NCBI GenBank assembly: GCA_025041175.1
Contig: JAKCFJ010000001.1
Location: 124,001 to 188,000, forward strand
DNA: 64,000 nucleotides
Direction of reading: 5' to 3'
DNA from: Halobacteriales archaeon YIM A00010
GTDB lineage: Archaea; Halobacteriota; Halobacteria; Halobacteriales; Haloarculaceae
The stretch's first letter is position 1; the number at the start of each line of letters is the position of its first letter. This document shows, piece by piece, positions 51,648-60,020 of this stretch. Under the pieces are notes generated by a model. It was not told where the DNA came from and searched no databases. It was given only the letters and a program-made list of their open reading frames with translations. The position numbers and the translations under genes are program-made.

Positions 51648-53471
51648 ATGCACCGCTCGCGTCTGTTCGCGCTCTTTTTACTGGGGACCGTCGTCCACGT
51701 CGAGTCGCTGGGGTATTGGTTCGTGGCGGTCGACTCCCCGAAACTGATCCTCTCGAGCCGGATCGCTGGCTGGGGCGACGCGGCAGCGATATTCACGCAG
51801 CCGTTGATGCACGAAACGGAGTTCACGACGCTCGCGCTGTTCTATCGACCGTTCGCTAGCCTTTCGTACTCCGTCGACTACTGGGTGTGGGGGATGGATC
51901 CGTTCGGCTATCACCTCACGAATCTCCTCCTCCAGGGCGTGGCAGTGGTGTCGGTCGCGGTCGTCGTCGGGGAACTGACCCGCGACGCGGCGGTCGGACA
52001 GCTCACCGCCGCGTTGTTCGCGTTGCATCCGCTCACAGCGGAGGTCGTGCCGGCAGCACCGCGCCGACACGACGTCCTCATGTTGATCTTCCTGCTCGGG
52101 TCGCTGGTGCTGTTCGTGAGGAGCCAGCGCGAACGTGGTGTGTCGCGGCGGGATTCGGCCTTGTATTTCGGTGGATCGCTCGTGGCGTACGTGCTCGCGC
52201 TCGGATCGAAGGAACCTGCGGTTATCGTTCCCGCGTTGATTTTCGTGTGGGCGGCGCTCCAGCACGATGGGGATCCGTACAGGACCCTGTGGCGGTCGGT
52301 GTGGGTCACTGTCCCGTTCGGTGTCCTAACGGTCGCGTATCTCGCCGTTCGGGTTGCGGTGTTGGGTGAACTCGGTGGCTACCGCGGGAGCAGTGTGGTG
52401 TTCGAGGACGTGGGCGGAATGGTGGCGGCGTATTTCGTCTCGATCGTGTATCCGATCGACGTTCTGGGCAACGGACTCGCTGCCGGCGGGCTGTGGATCG
52501 GGGCGGTGTTTCTCGTGGGGGCGCTCCTCGTGCTCGTCGCGCTCTGGGCCGCTGGATCGGTCGCTGTTGGTCGCATCGGCGCGATGAACGTTCTGCTGGT
52601 CGCGCTTTTTGTGGGCGGTTGTGCCCTGCTCGTCGTGGGGATTCCCTGGGCCGGCTGGGAACCGTTCGATCCGATCGGTGAGCTACTGCCCCCGCTCACC
52701 CCCTCGCCGTACCCACTCTCCCACACCACCACCGGATTGCTCCTCGGGGGGACGTCTCTGGTCGGTGGGCTGTGGGCGCTGTACGCCCGTCGGTGGACGG
52801 GCGAGCGGATCGATCTCCCGACCCTCGTGGTCTGCACCGTCTGGCTTGCCATCCCACTCGTGCTGTACGTCCAGGGCCATCAGTATCTGGTCCGGACGGG
52901 GTACGCATCGATCGTTCCACTGATGGCGATCCTCTCCATCCTCCTCGTCAGCGCGGTCCGGGAACTCCGGGCCAGCGGCCGGACACTCGATCCCAACGCT
53001 GTGCTCGTCGGCATCGTTCTGTTGGTACTCGTTCCACAGGCCGCCGCCTCACCCCTGTTTCATCCGTACGATGGCTGGCAGGAGTCAGGCGAAGTGAATC
53101 GAATGGTGTTCAACGGACTCGCAGACCAACTCACGGAGCAAGACGACGTCACGACCCTGCGAGTCCGCGGACTGCCGAGCGGAATCACGAGCGATTCGTT
53201 TCCCGGAGTGAGATCGGTCGTCTACCCCGGTGCCCAGGCCACCGGATCGTGGCTCAAGCTCTCTTACCCCGGCCGGGAGCTAGCAGTGCACAACGACGGC
53301 CGCACCCATCTCCAACGCGTCCCCGTGGGTGTTTCGGTCAACACCACCAGGGACACCGACACCCTGACCGCAACGCTCCACTACGAGCACAACGACACCG
53401 AACGCGTGGCTCCGTATCGCTCACACGAACGCCGAGCGAGCGCCACGGCTCATAGGGACTGTTGTGCGTAG
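51648..53471 (+). CDS. GT-C-type polytopic membrane glycosyltransferase (TMTC/PMT-like)
   Basis: A 607-residue protein with about 12 membrane helices in the first 450 residues. FYRPFASLSYSVDYWVWG and GYHLTNLLLQG closely follow the pattern of TMTC/O-mannosyltransferase-like GT-C proteins, and ALFALHPLTAEVV is also typical; the TPR tail of TMTC proteins is absent. Such enzymes take polyprenyl-phosphate sugars on the outer face. The last six sense codons (HRDCCA) and the stop codon lie within the 110-bp element at 53452, so the native C-terminus has been replaced. A TATA-like GATTTAACC lies about 30 nt upstream of the ATG. Confidence 0.78.
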   Translation: MHRSRLFALFLLGTVVHVESLGYWFVAVDSPKLILSSRIAGWGDAAAIFTQPLMHETEFTTLALFYRPFASLSYSVDYWVWGMDPFGYHLTNLLLQGVAVVSVAVVVGELTRDAAVGQLTAALFALHPLTAEVVPAAPRRHDVLMLIFLLGSLVLFVRSQRERGVSRRDSALYFGGSLVAYVLALGSKEPAVIVPALIFVWAALQHDGDPYRTLWRSVWVTVPFGVLTVAYLAVRVAVLGELGGYRGSSVVFEDVGGMVAAYFVSIVYPIDVLGNGLAAGGLWIGAVFLVGALLVLVALWAAGSVAVGRIGAMNVLLVALFVGGCALLVVGIPWAGWEPFDPIGELLPPLTPSPYPLSHTTTGLLLGGTSLVGGLWALYARRWTGERIDLPTLVVCTVWLAIPLVLYVQGHQYLVRTGYASIVPLMAILSILLVSAVRELRASGRTLDPNAVLVGIVLLVLVPQAAASPLFHPYDGWQESGEVNRMVFNGLADQLTEQDDVTTLRVRGLPSGITSDSFPGVRSVVYPGAQATGSWLKLSYPGRELAVHNDGRTHLQRVPVGVSVNTTRDTDTLTATLHYEHNDTERVAPYRSHERRASATAHRDCCA

Positions 53472-53561
53472 TTTCGGCACGGTCGTTGACTGTCGAGTGC
53501 TCTGGTGTTTCACGAATCGTTCTGTGTCGCCACAGCGGGACGGAATCACAACAGTCCCTAT
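53452..53561 (-). repeat. Inverted-repeat element family 2, copy F (110 bp, inverted)
   Basis: The element is bounded by ATAGGGACTGTTGTG and ATCACAACAGTCCCTAT and is the reverse complement of the element at 23125-23234 with few differences. It lies exactly between two convergent genes: it supplies the stop (TAG, 53469-53471) of the GT-C gene, and its last base is part of the stop codon of the flippase gene on the other strand. Confidence 0.9.
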
Positions 53562-54592
53562 CACTCGTTCCGGTCGGTGGGTTCGTCTCGGTGAGCGGTG
53601 TCCGGGTTCGGCGTTTGGTTCGCCTCCGCGTTGGTGGGATCGCTCCGCAGTTGATAGAGCGTGAAGACGACAGCCCCAATGAGCGCGCCGTACCACAGCG
53701 TTCCGGCGCGGACGAGGAGCGTCGACCCGACAGCCACCGGTCGAGCGTAGCCGACTGCGATGAGGGTGCCGACCATACTGGCCTCGGTGGCTCCGACGCC
53801 GCCGGGAAGAAAACTCACCGCTCCGATGATCGAGCCGAGTCCGAAGACGGACAGCCCGAGGACCGGATCGGCACGAGCGCCGAATCCCTCGATGACGACC
53901 CAGAACGCCAGCCCCTCTAGCCCCCACGCCAGCAGGCTCAGCCCCATCGCAACCCCCAACGGCCGCGGACGGAACAGCGCGTACGTCTGCTCGTACAACG
54001 CCGTCAGTTCCGTCACGTGTGAGCCGACAACCGGTAGCCCCTCACACAACGAGAGCGCTCGGAGACAGAGCCACCGCCATTGGAGGACGATCAACCCCCC
54101 GAGAACGACGACCGCGATCCCGATCAGCACGACGATCGAGCGCTGGTACAACAACACGGCCAACGCGGCGAAGCTACTCAGCGCGAGGAGGTCCGTGATC
54201 CGTTCGGCTCCGATGGCCGGCACCGTCCGGCGCACCGGGACCCCCTCGAGATCGCGGAGAAACCACGCTTTCCACACCTCACCCACCTTTCCCGGCGTGA
54301 CGACGAGCATCAGCCCGCTGAAAAACACGACCGCGCTCTCACGGACCGAAAGCTCGATGTCGAGGGTGCGGAGGTAGTACTCCCATTTCAGAAACCGGAC
54401 GCTGTAGCCGAGCAACACCAGTCCGAACATCACACCCACAGCGGTCGGATCCACGTCAAGCAGCGCCACCACGACCGCGTTCGCGTCACCGAACAGAAAG
54501 AGCGCGAAAAACACGACGAGCGTGCCCAGTGCCGTCAACCCCACTCCGTAATCGGACACCACGCCGACGCAGTAGCGAACGACCCCCCTCAT
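53561..54592 (-). CDS. Flippase-like membrane protein (LPG synthase TM / UPF0104)
   Basis: A 343-residue protein with about eight to nine membrane helices. Family marks are GYSVRFLKWEYYLRTLDI, FFSGLMLVVTPGKVGEVWKA (the TPGKxGE motif), AIGAERITDLLAL (ERxxD) and FLPGGVGATEASM (PGGxGxxE). Relatives transfer or flip lipid-linked groups. The start overlaps the stop of the PHP gene by 4 bp, making it the last gene of a three-gene operon. The C-terminus is a polar tail ending next to repeat F. Confidence 0.87.
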   Translation of the reverse strand: MRGVVRYCVGVVSDYGVGLTALGTLVVFFALFLFGDANAVVVALLDVDPTAVGVMFGLVLLGYSVRFLKWEYYLRTLDIELSVRESAVVFFSGLMLVVTPGKVGEVWKAWFLRDLEGVPVRRTVPAIGAERITDLLALSSFAALAVLLYQRSIVVLIGIAVVVLGGLIVLQWRWLCLRALSLCEGLPVVGSHVTELTALYEQTYALFRPRPLGVAMGLSLLAWGLEGLAFWVVIEGFGARADPVLGLSVFGLGSIIGAVSFLPGGVGATEASMVGTLIAVGYARPVAVGSTLLVRAGTLWYGALIGAVVFTLYQLRSDPTNAEANQTPNPDTAHRDEPTDRNE

Positions 54593-55278
54593 CGTCCGTG
54601 TCCGCGACCGGGAGCGAATCCGGCAATCCGATCCACCGACTCCCGAAGCTGGTGTGCTTTCGTTGCGATATGACCGGAGAAATAGCCACCGCGACCGCGG
54701 GCGACGACCTCCGCCGGCTGGGTCTCCAGCGCGTTGAGGAGCGGTCGATCACCTTCGACTACTGTGTGCGCCCGGCCGATCTCCATCGGGAAGTGGGCGT
54801 CGCTCCCGCCGGTCGTCGGGAGACCGTGGGCGTGGGCGAACGCCCGCGCCCGGTCGTTGTCCCGCGACAGGAGACAGCGCGAATTGCAGATTTCGACTGC
54901 ATCGACCGCGTCGGCGATAGCGCCGAGATCGGTGTCGTACTGCTGTCGGAGCCGATCGAACGGGTGAGAGAGTATCGCCACGCCCCCCTGCTCGTGAACG
55001 CACTCGATCACTGCCACCGGGTCGTCCGGGGCGGGCGGCTCGTCCACTCCCAACGCGAGGAGGTGTCCCTGGCTCGTCGTCACCTCGACGCCGGGGATCA
55101 CCGTCAGCTCCGCCGGTGCTGCCGTCCGAACGGCGTTCACCCCCTCGAGCGTGTCGTGGTTCGTCACAGCGATCCCGTTGAGTCCGTGCTCGACGGCTGT
55201 CGTAGCGACGGCTTCGGGCGCTGCGTTCGAACACGGTGAGGCGTCCGTGTGCACCTGCAGATCGTAGGTCCGCGTCAT
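54589..55278 (-). CDS. PHP-domain phosphoesterase
   Basis: A 229-residue stand-alone PHP protein. Metal-binding motifs in order: DLQVHTDASPCS, VTNHDTLEG, IPGVEVTTSQGH, ILSHPFD and GGSDAHFPMEIG. The family hydrolyses phosphomonoesters or short nucleic acids. The start overlaps the UbiA stop (ATGA) and the end overlaps the flippase start, so it belongs to the same operon. By position it is a candidate for a lipid-linked sugar phosphate phosphatase (inference). Confidence 0.88.
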   Translation of the reverse strand: MTRTYDLQVHTDASPCSNAAPEAVATTAVEHGLNGIAVTNHDTLEGVNAVRTAAPAELTVIPGVEVTTSQGHLLALGVDEPPAPDDPVAVIECVHEQGGVAILSHPFDRLRQQYDTDLGAIADAVDAVEICNSRCLLSRDNDRARAFAHAHGLPTTGGSDAHFPMEIGRAHTVVEGDRPLLNALETQPAEVVARGRGGYFSGHIATKAHQLRESVDRIAGFAPGRGHGR

Positions 55279-56186
55279 TGCATCGTCTCCATGATGAGGA
55301 TCGGCACCTGGTAGAGCACACCGATAGTAACGACCAGCCACGACAGCAACGTGAAAACCATCGGGCGGTCCGTCAGGAGATACTCGGGACGGCCGGCCAC
55401 CGTCGTCGTGTGAACGAGGTGGTGATACCGGAACACGCCGTAAAAGACGAACGGAAGCGCGAGCATCATCGGCGTTTCCGCGTGGAAAAACGTGTACAGC
55501 GCGTAGGTCATCAACAACACCGCCATCGTCACCACGAGCAGCTGATCCAGCTCCTCGTTGGTGTACACGCCGAGCGACTCCCGTGTCGCGTCGGGGTTCG
55601 AGACGGTTTCGAGCTCGTGGCGCCGTTTCCCGACCGCGAGCACCAGCGCCAACAGAAACGTACAGAGGATGAGCCACGGGCTGAGATACACGCCGATAGC
55701 GGCGACGCCCGCAGCCGCTCGCAGAACGAACCCGATCCCAACCGTGAGCACGTCAACTAACACGACCTCCTTGAGAAACACGGAGTAGACCACGTTCTGT
55801 CCGAGGTATCCGAGAAGAACGGCCAACACCCAACCGTCGACGACGTACCCAACGAGCAGCCCGCCCACTAGCAGCCCCACCGCGAACACTCCCGCCACCG
55901 GCACCGAGAGCTGCCCGCTTGCGATCGGTCGGTGCTGCTTTTCGGGGTGTTTGCGGTCTTCCTCCCGATCACAGATGTCGTTGATGACGTACACCGCTCC
56001 GGCCACCGCGGTGAACGCCGCAATCGCACCGATGACGCTCCGCCACGCCGGAATCGAAAGCAGATTGCGGGAGAACACCAACCCCAACAGCAGAATGCCC
56101 TGCTTGTACCACTGGTGGGGACGAAGCTCGCGGAGCAATCCCCGTATCGTGTCTCCCGATTGGGAAGTGATCGAGCGATTGGACAT
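55275..56186 (-). CDS. UbiA prenyltransferase, polyprenyl-phosphate phosphoribosyltransferase type
   Basis: A 303-residue integral membrane enzyme with about nine helices. RPHQWYKQGILLLG at the start, VINDICDREEDRKHPEKQH followed by RPIASG (first Asp-rich motif), YSVFLKEVVLVDVL, GFVLRAAAGVAAIGVYLSP and VGKRRHEL match the layout of DPPR synthase (mycobacterial Rv3806c), which joins PRPP to decaprenyl phosphate, rather than that of quinone or GGGP-type UbiA enzymes. The ATG at 56186 fits; the longer frame overlaps the divergent promoter. First gene of the operon with the PHP and flippase genes. Confidence 0.8.
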   Translation of the reverse strand: MSNRSITSQSGDTIRGLLRELRPHQWYKQGILLLGLVFSRNLLSIPAWRSVIGAIAAFTAVAGAVYVINDICDREEDRKHPEKQHRPIASGQLSVPVAGVFAVGLLVGGLLVGYVVDGWVLAVLLGYLGQNVVYSVFLKEVVLVDVLTVGIGFVLRAAAGVAAIGVYLSPWLILCTFLLALVLAVGKRRHELETVSNPDATRESLGVYTNEELDQLLVVTMAVLLMTYALYTFFHAETPMMLALPFVFYGVFRYHHLVHTTTVAGRPEYLLTDRPMVFTLLSWLVVTIGVLYQVPILIMETMQ

Positions 56187-56247
56187 TGATGACAGCGAAC
56201 TACGCAGGCCACAATCAAAAAGGGCCACGGCGCAAATCCCATATTCT

Positions 56248-57333
56248 ATGGGAACGGACTCTGGAGCTGATCGGCCGAACGGCTCGGCGTTGGTCACTGG
56301 CGGAACGGGATTCCTGGGACTCCATACGTGTCAGTATTTAGTCGATAACGGGTGGGACGTGGTGGCATTCGACCGCGTTCCGTTCACCGAGGAGGATGAC
56401 GTGTCGGGAATCGAGTACGTCGAGGGCGACGTTCGGGACGAGGACGCGGTTCGGGGGGTGATCGACAGGTTCGAACCGGACGTCGTCGTTCACGCCGCGG
56501 CTGCCCTGCCGTTGTGGGACGCCGACACGATCCGGGAGGTCACAATCGACGGGACGCGCTCGGTGCTGTGGGCGGCCGAGGAGGCAGGCGTCGATCGCGT
56601 GGTGTACATCTCCTCGACGGCCGTCTACGGCGTTCACGAGGAGCATCCGATCACCGAATCCTCGCCGCTCGACGGTGTGGGTCCGTACGGGAACGCGAAG
56701 GTCCAAGCCGAAAAGCTGTGCGGGGATTTCCGTCGTCGGGGGCTGTGCGTCCCGATCCTCCGGCCGAAAACGTTCATCGGTCCCCAGCGGCTCGGCGTGT
56801 TTCAGGTGCTGTTCGACTGGGTCGAAAGCGGTGCGAACATCCCGCTGGTGGGGTGGGGAGACAACGAATACCAGCTCATGCACGTTCACGACCTGGTTCG
56901 GGCCATCGAGCTCGTGTCGACGGATGATCCCGAGCGCGTCGACGACACGTTCAACGTCGGAGCGACGGAGTACGCCACGATGAAAGCGGACTTTCAGGCG
57001 CTCATCGACCACGCCGGCACCGGCAAACGCGTGGTCGGAACCCCGGCACTAGTGACCGTGGCCGCGCTCAGGATACTCGACGAACTGAACCTGTCGCCGC
57101 TGTACCCGTGGATCTACGAGACGGCCCACCACGATTCGTACGTGTCGATCGAGAAACTCCGTGGGCTGGGCTGGGAGCCGGAGTATTCGAACACCGAGGC
57201 GCTGATCGACACGTACGACTGGTATCTCGACCACTACGAACCGAGTGAGGCGTCCGACACCGGGTTGGATCACCGCGTTGCGTGGGATCAAGGCGCGCTC
57301 GCGCTGGTCAAGCGCGTGTTTCAGGCGTTCTGA
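56248..57333 (+). CDS. Extended-SDR NAD-dependent epimerase/dehydratase
   Basis: A 361-residue protein with the NAD-binding TGGTGFLGLHTCQYL (GxxGxxG), DVRDEDAV, VVHAAAALPLW, the catalytic Ser and Tyr-Lys pair in YISSTAVYG and GPYGNAKVQAEK, and RPKTFIGPQRLGVF. It resembles UDP-glucose 4-epimerase and 3-beta-HSD-like enzymes. It is divergent from the UbiA operon across only 61 bp, which links their regulation. Epimerisation of a lipid-linked or nucleotide pentose is an attractive but unproven role. Confidence 0.85.
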   Translation: MGTDSGADRPNGSALVTGGTGFLGLHTCQYLVDNGWDVVAFDRVPFTEEDDVSGIEYVEGDVRDEDAVRGVIDRFEPDVVVHAAAALPLWDADTIREVTIDGTRSVLWAAEEAGVDRVVYISSTAVYGVHEEHPITESSPLDGVGPYGNAKVQAEKLCGDFRRRGLCVPILRPKTFIGPQRLGVFQVLFDWVESGANIPLVGWGDNEYQLMHVHDLVRAIELVSTDDPERVDDTFNVGATEYATMKADFQALIDHAGTGKRVVGTPALVTVAALRILDELNLSPLYPWIYETAHHDSYVSIEKLRGLGWEPEYSNTEALIDTYDWYLDHYEPSEASDTGLDHRVAWDQGALALVKRVFQAF

Positions 57334-57415
57334 TCCGACCGGCAACCGCTTGCTCGGTTTCGAGGTAGCTTCCGAACAACAAACACACTTGTAGCGAGGC
57401 GTTGTATCGCCGTTC

Positions 57416-57841
57416 ATGATACACACCATCGTCGATGATCCCGGTTCGTTGGCACCGGCTACGCTTCGAGAACGGTATACAGCGGAGCTTCGAGCGGTCA
57501 TCAAGTCGGTTGGCGCGGAAACCGCTGCCGAGCAGACGGAAGTCGACCGCGATCGGATCGACGCGATCGCTGGTGACGGAGCTGAGGTTCCCATGTCGGA
57601 GGCGGCGGCCGTGTTCGCGCTGCGCGATGGAACCCCTGACGCCGAGACGATCGAGATCGAAGCCCGCGATGCGCTCCTCATGGGGATGACGACGGCGGTG
57701 TTGGATGTCGAGACGCTCGAAAGCGAGATCGACGGCCGGATCGAGGCGCGCGCGATCCAGCAGAAGGTCGAGGGACGGACGCCCATGACGCTCGAGGAGT
57801 TCGCGCTCCTCTATGGGACGATCGAGGCGCGCAAGGCATGA
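57416..57841 (+). CDS. DUF5791 family protein
   Basis: A 141-residue haloarchaeal protein with LRERYTAELRAVIKSVGAET, VDRDRIDAIAGDGAEVPMSE, AAAVFALRDGTPDAETI and GRTPMTLEEFALLYGTIEAR. The even helical pattern suggests a small helical fold; function unknown. Its stop overlaps the next start by 4 bp (ATGA). Confidence 0.8.
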   Translation: MIHTIVDDPGSLAPATLRERYTAELRAVIKSVGAETAAEQTEVDRDRIDAIAGDGAEVPMSEAAAVFALRDGTPDAETIEIEARDALLMGMTTAVLDVETLESEIDGRIEARAIQQKVEGRTPMTLEEFALLYGTIEARKA

Positions 57842-58764
57842 GGGTCGCCGTTTTGGGCTGTGGCTACGTCGGGCTCGAACTGTGTCGTCGGGCTTCGCCC
57901 GGCTTCCAGAGGCACGGAGTGCCTCGCTGTCGCCAGCTGACCGACCACGACGTGATCGGGGTTCGTCGTTCCGAGCAGGGTCTCGAAGCGATCGAGGCGA
58001 CGGGCGCGGGGGCGGTTCGTGCAGACGTGACCGATCCCGATGCGCTCGCGTCCGTGCCGGACGTGGACGCGCTCGTGTTCAGCGCCAGCTCGGGCGGGCG
58101 GGGCGCGGACGCCGCCCGTGCGGTGTACGTCGAGGGGTTGGAAACGGCGATCGACCACTTCGGCGCGCGTGAGAACCCGCCCGAGCAGCTGATTTACACG
58201 TCGAGCACCGGCGTCTACGGCGACCACGACGGTGGATGGGTGGACGAAACGACGCCGGTCGAACCGACGACGGAGAAAACCCGCGTGCTCGCAGAGGCCG
58301 AGAGGATCGCCCGCGAACACGCCGCCGAACGCGGGATCGAGGGCACTGTTGTCCGGTTCGCCGGGCTGTACGGTCCCGATCGGTACCGGCTGGATCGGTA
58401 TCTCGACGGCCCGGTCACGGAGGGGTATCTGAACATGATCCACCGCGACGATGCGGCCGGGATCGTCCGGTTCGCGCTCACCGAGGAGACCCCGGACACG
58501 CTGCTCGCGGTCGACGACGAGCCGGTGGACAAATGGGAGTTCGCGTCGTGGCTCGCGGACCAGTGTGGCGTCGAACAGCCCTCCACGCGGACCAAAGACG
58601 AGCGCTTGGCTGATGCGGATCTTTCGACGCCCGCGAAACGGCGCATCCTGACGAGCAAACGCTGCTCGAACGAATGGGTTCGGGAACTGGGCTATGACTT
58701 TGCGTATCCCACGTATCGGGAAGGCTACCAGGACGCGATCGAACGGTATCGGAACGAAGACTGA
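57838..58764 (+). CDS. SDR-family NAD(P)-dependent nucleoside-sugar-like epimerase with inserted peptide
   Basis: A 308-residue atypical SDR (YeeZ-like). RVAVLGCGYVGLEL is the nucleotide-binding start (GxGxxG); YTSSTGVYGDHDGGWVDE and VVRFAGLYGPDRYRLDR follow, and FAYPTYREGYQDAI ends it. The canonical second Rossmann element has lost its Tyr-x3-Lys pair at the expected site. A 45-bp in-frame DNA insert after GLELC adds 15 residues (RASPGFQRHGVPRCR region), in the first helix. It is translationally coupled to the DUF5791 gene. Confidence 0.82.
   Translation: MRVAVLGCGYVGLELCRRASPGFQRHGVPRCRQLTDHDVIGVRRSEQGLEAIEATGAGAVRADVTDPDALASVPDVDALVFSASSGGRGADAARAVYVEGLETAIDHFGARENPPEQLIYTSSTGVYGDHDGGWVDETTPVEPTTEKTRVLAEAERIAREHAAERGIEGTVVRFAGLYGPDRYRLDRYLDGPVTEGYLNMIHRDDAAGIVRFALTEETPDTLLAVDDEPVDKWEFASWLADQCGVEQPSTRTKDERLADADLSTPAKRRILTSKRCSNEWVRELGYDFAYPTYREGYQDAIERYRNED
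57888..57932 (+). repeat. 45-bp hairpin insert inside the SDR gene
   Basis: Two hairpins, CGGGC-ttc-GCCCG (57889-57901) and GAGGCA-cggag-TGCCTC (57909-57925), lie between two copies of TGTCG (57883-57887 and 57928-57932). Deleting 45 bp restores a normal GLELCRQLTDHDVIGV sequence. The hairpin order, the TTC loop and the trailing GCTGTCG correspond to the insert at 28867-28936, so both belong to one small palindromic family. Confidence 0.75.
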
Positions 58765-58872
58765 GTCGTTACTGACGGTTTATCGACACTGCAACAGCCG
58801 TTAGATAGGTGTACGAATTGTTTCTCAGACAAACAGAGGAATGTTTTTATGGATGACTGAAAATTTCGAATT

Positions 58873-59403
58873 GTGACTACCATTATTGGACCCACGCTTC
58901 CAGACCCGTATTTCAGCACTGTCGAATCGATTTGGGATGAGCTAGTAGATGAATTCGGTATTGATCGGTATACCAACCCATTTCCGCACTTTACCCTGTA
59001 CGCCCTGAATGATGAGGTCGATATTGCAACCGTTGAAGCCGCCGTTACGGAGGCCGTGAGAGAATACTCTTCGGTTTCGGTTCATACAGATGGTCTTGGC
59101 ATCTTCCCTGGAAACCACGTCTGGCTCCCGGTCGCTAAATCCCCCCAACTCACAGCACTCCACTCTGATGTCGTACGGGCGGTTGAGGATTTGGGAACGG
59201 CACCAGTGCCATTTTACGAACCGCATAGATGGTTTCCACACGTGGGCTTGGCACTCGGCGTCGATGATGAGCGGACTCGTAACATCGTTGCGTTCCTGCT
59301 GGACTATGATTTCGAGTGGAGTTTTACTGTGGATAATGTTACAATTACCCGGACACTGGATGATAAAAAAGAACACGAAGTAGTGGCATCTGTCGATCTT
59401 TGA
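58873..59403 (+). CDS. 2H phosphoesterase (2'-5' RNA ligase family)
   Basis: A 176-residue protein starting with GTG; a TATA-like GTTTTTATGG lies about 27 nt upstream. The first HxT motif is FPHFTLYAL (~residue 43); the second is FPHVGLALG (~residue 121), where the usual Thr or Ser is Gly. The family includes cyclic phosphodiesterases and RNA-ligase-like enzymes. The altered second motif may weaken catalysis. The gene is richer in A and T than its neighbours upstream, as is everything from here to 61.7 kb. Confidence 0.75.
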   Translation: MTTIIGPTLPDPYFSTVESIWDELVDEFGIDRYTNPFPHFTLYALNDEVDIATVEAAVTEAVREYSSVSVHTDGLGIFPGNHVWLPVAKSPQLTALHSDVVRAVEDLGTAPVPFYEPHRWFPHVGLALGVDDERTRNIVAFLLDYDFEWSFTVDNVTITRTLDDKKEHEVVASVDL

Positions 59404-59703
59404 ACATACTGTATCGAACGATCGGAGTGTCCGGTCGAGAGTGGGAGTGAGGCAGGGGAGAGCAAATTCACGGATTGCTTCTACCAGTGTCTAGAACGGA
59501 CGAACCGTATTTGCGCTTGAGACGCGAATATCGACCAACAACGTAACTGCGACTTTGGGAAGACCTCTATCCGGTCATACTACTGACTCAACATACAATC
59601 GTCTGAATATTTCAATAGAGCCGGAGAGACACGTCTCTCCCTCTCGTAGTTGGTGCCCATACTACTCACAACACTTTTACCAAGTTGTGTATGTTATATA
59701 ACA
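59404..59703. other. Intergenic region upstream of the AbrB gene
   Basis: The 300-bp gap contains no gene that I can support. Its right end carries the AbrB promoter with the inverted repeat annotated separately. The remainder is of mixed composition without notable hairpins. Confidence 0.45.
59667..59689 (+). promoter_or_regulatory. Inverted repeat around the AbrB-gene TATA region
   Basis: CACAAC (59667-59672) and GTTGTG (59684-59689) flank ACTTTTACCAA, whose TTTTAC stands about 27 nt before the ATG at 59704. A second palindrome GTTATATAAC (59693-59702) touches the start. AbrB/MazE-type proteins commonly repress their own promoters, so this is a likely operator (inference). Confidence 0.5.
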
Positions 59704-59973
59704 ATGGTAAGAACAGGTACAAACACGGATCATAAAACAGTGACCCTCGACGATCGAAGTCGGATAACGCTTCCCCAGCACATCAGAAACCGTTTCCAGC
59801 TCAATGAAGGGGATAATCTCATTCTCGGTTTCGACGGCGACGAGATCCGTCTCCGACCGAGACCGTCCTTCGAACCGATTCGATCCGGACGGACCAAGTG
59901 GGATAACGAGACGTTCCTGGATGCTGGAGCGGCGTTGTTCGGTGGAATCGAAAACGAGAATCCCCACGAGTGA
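59704..59973 (+). CDS. AbrB/SpoVT-domain protein (antitoxin-like), no toxin partner
   Basis: An 89-residue protein with the swapped-hairpin AbrB domain: KTVTLDDRSRITLPQHIRNR, FQLNEGDNLILGFDGDEIR. An acidic C-terminus (~residues 55-89) could wrap a toxin. No PIN or other toxin gene follows; the convergent ATPase gene lies 47 bp away. It may be an orphan antitoxin or a plain regulator. Confidence 0.8.
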   Translation: MVRTGTNTDHKTVTLDDRSRITLPQHIRNRFQLNEGDNLILGFDGDEIRLRPRPSFEPIRSGRTKWDNETFLDAGAALFGGIENENPHE

Positions 59974-60020
59974 TCGATCGAGTACGATGTTGAACGGCCA
60001 CCCGATCGTTCTGTGGCTAT

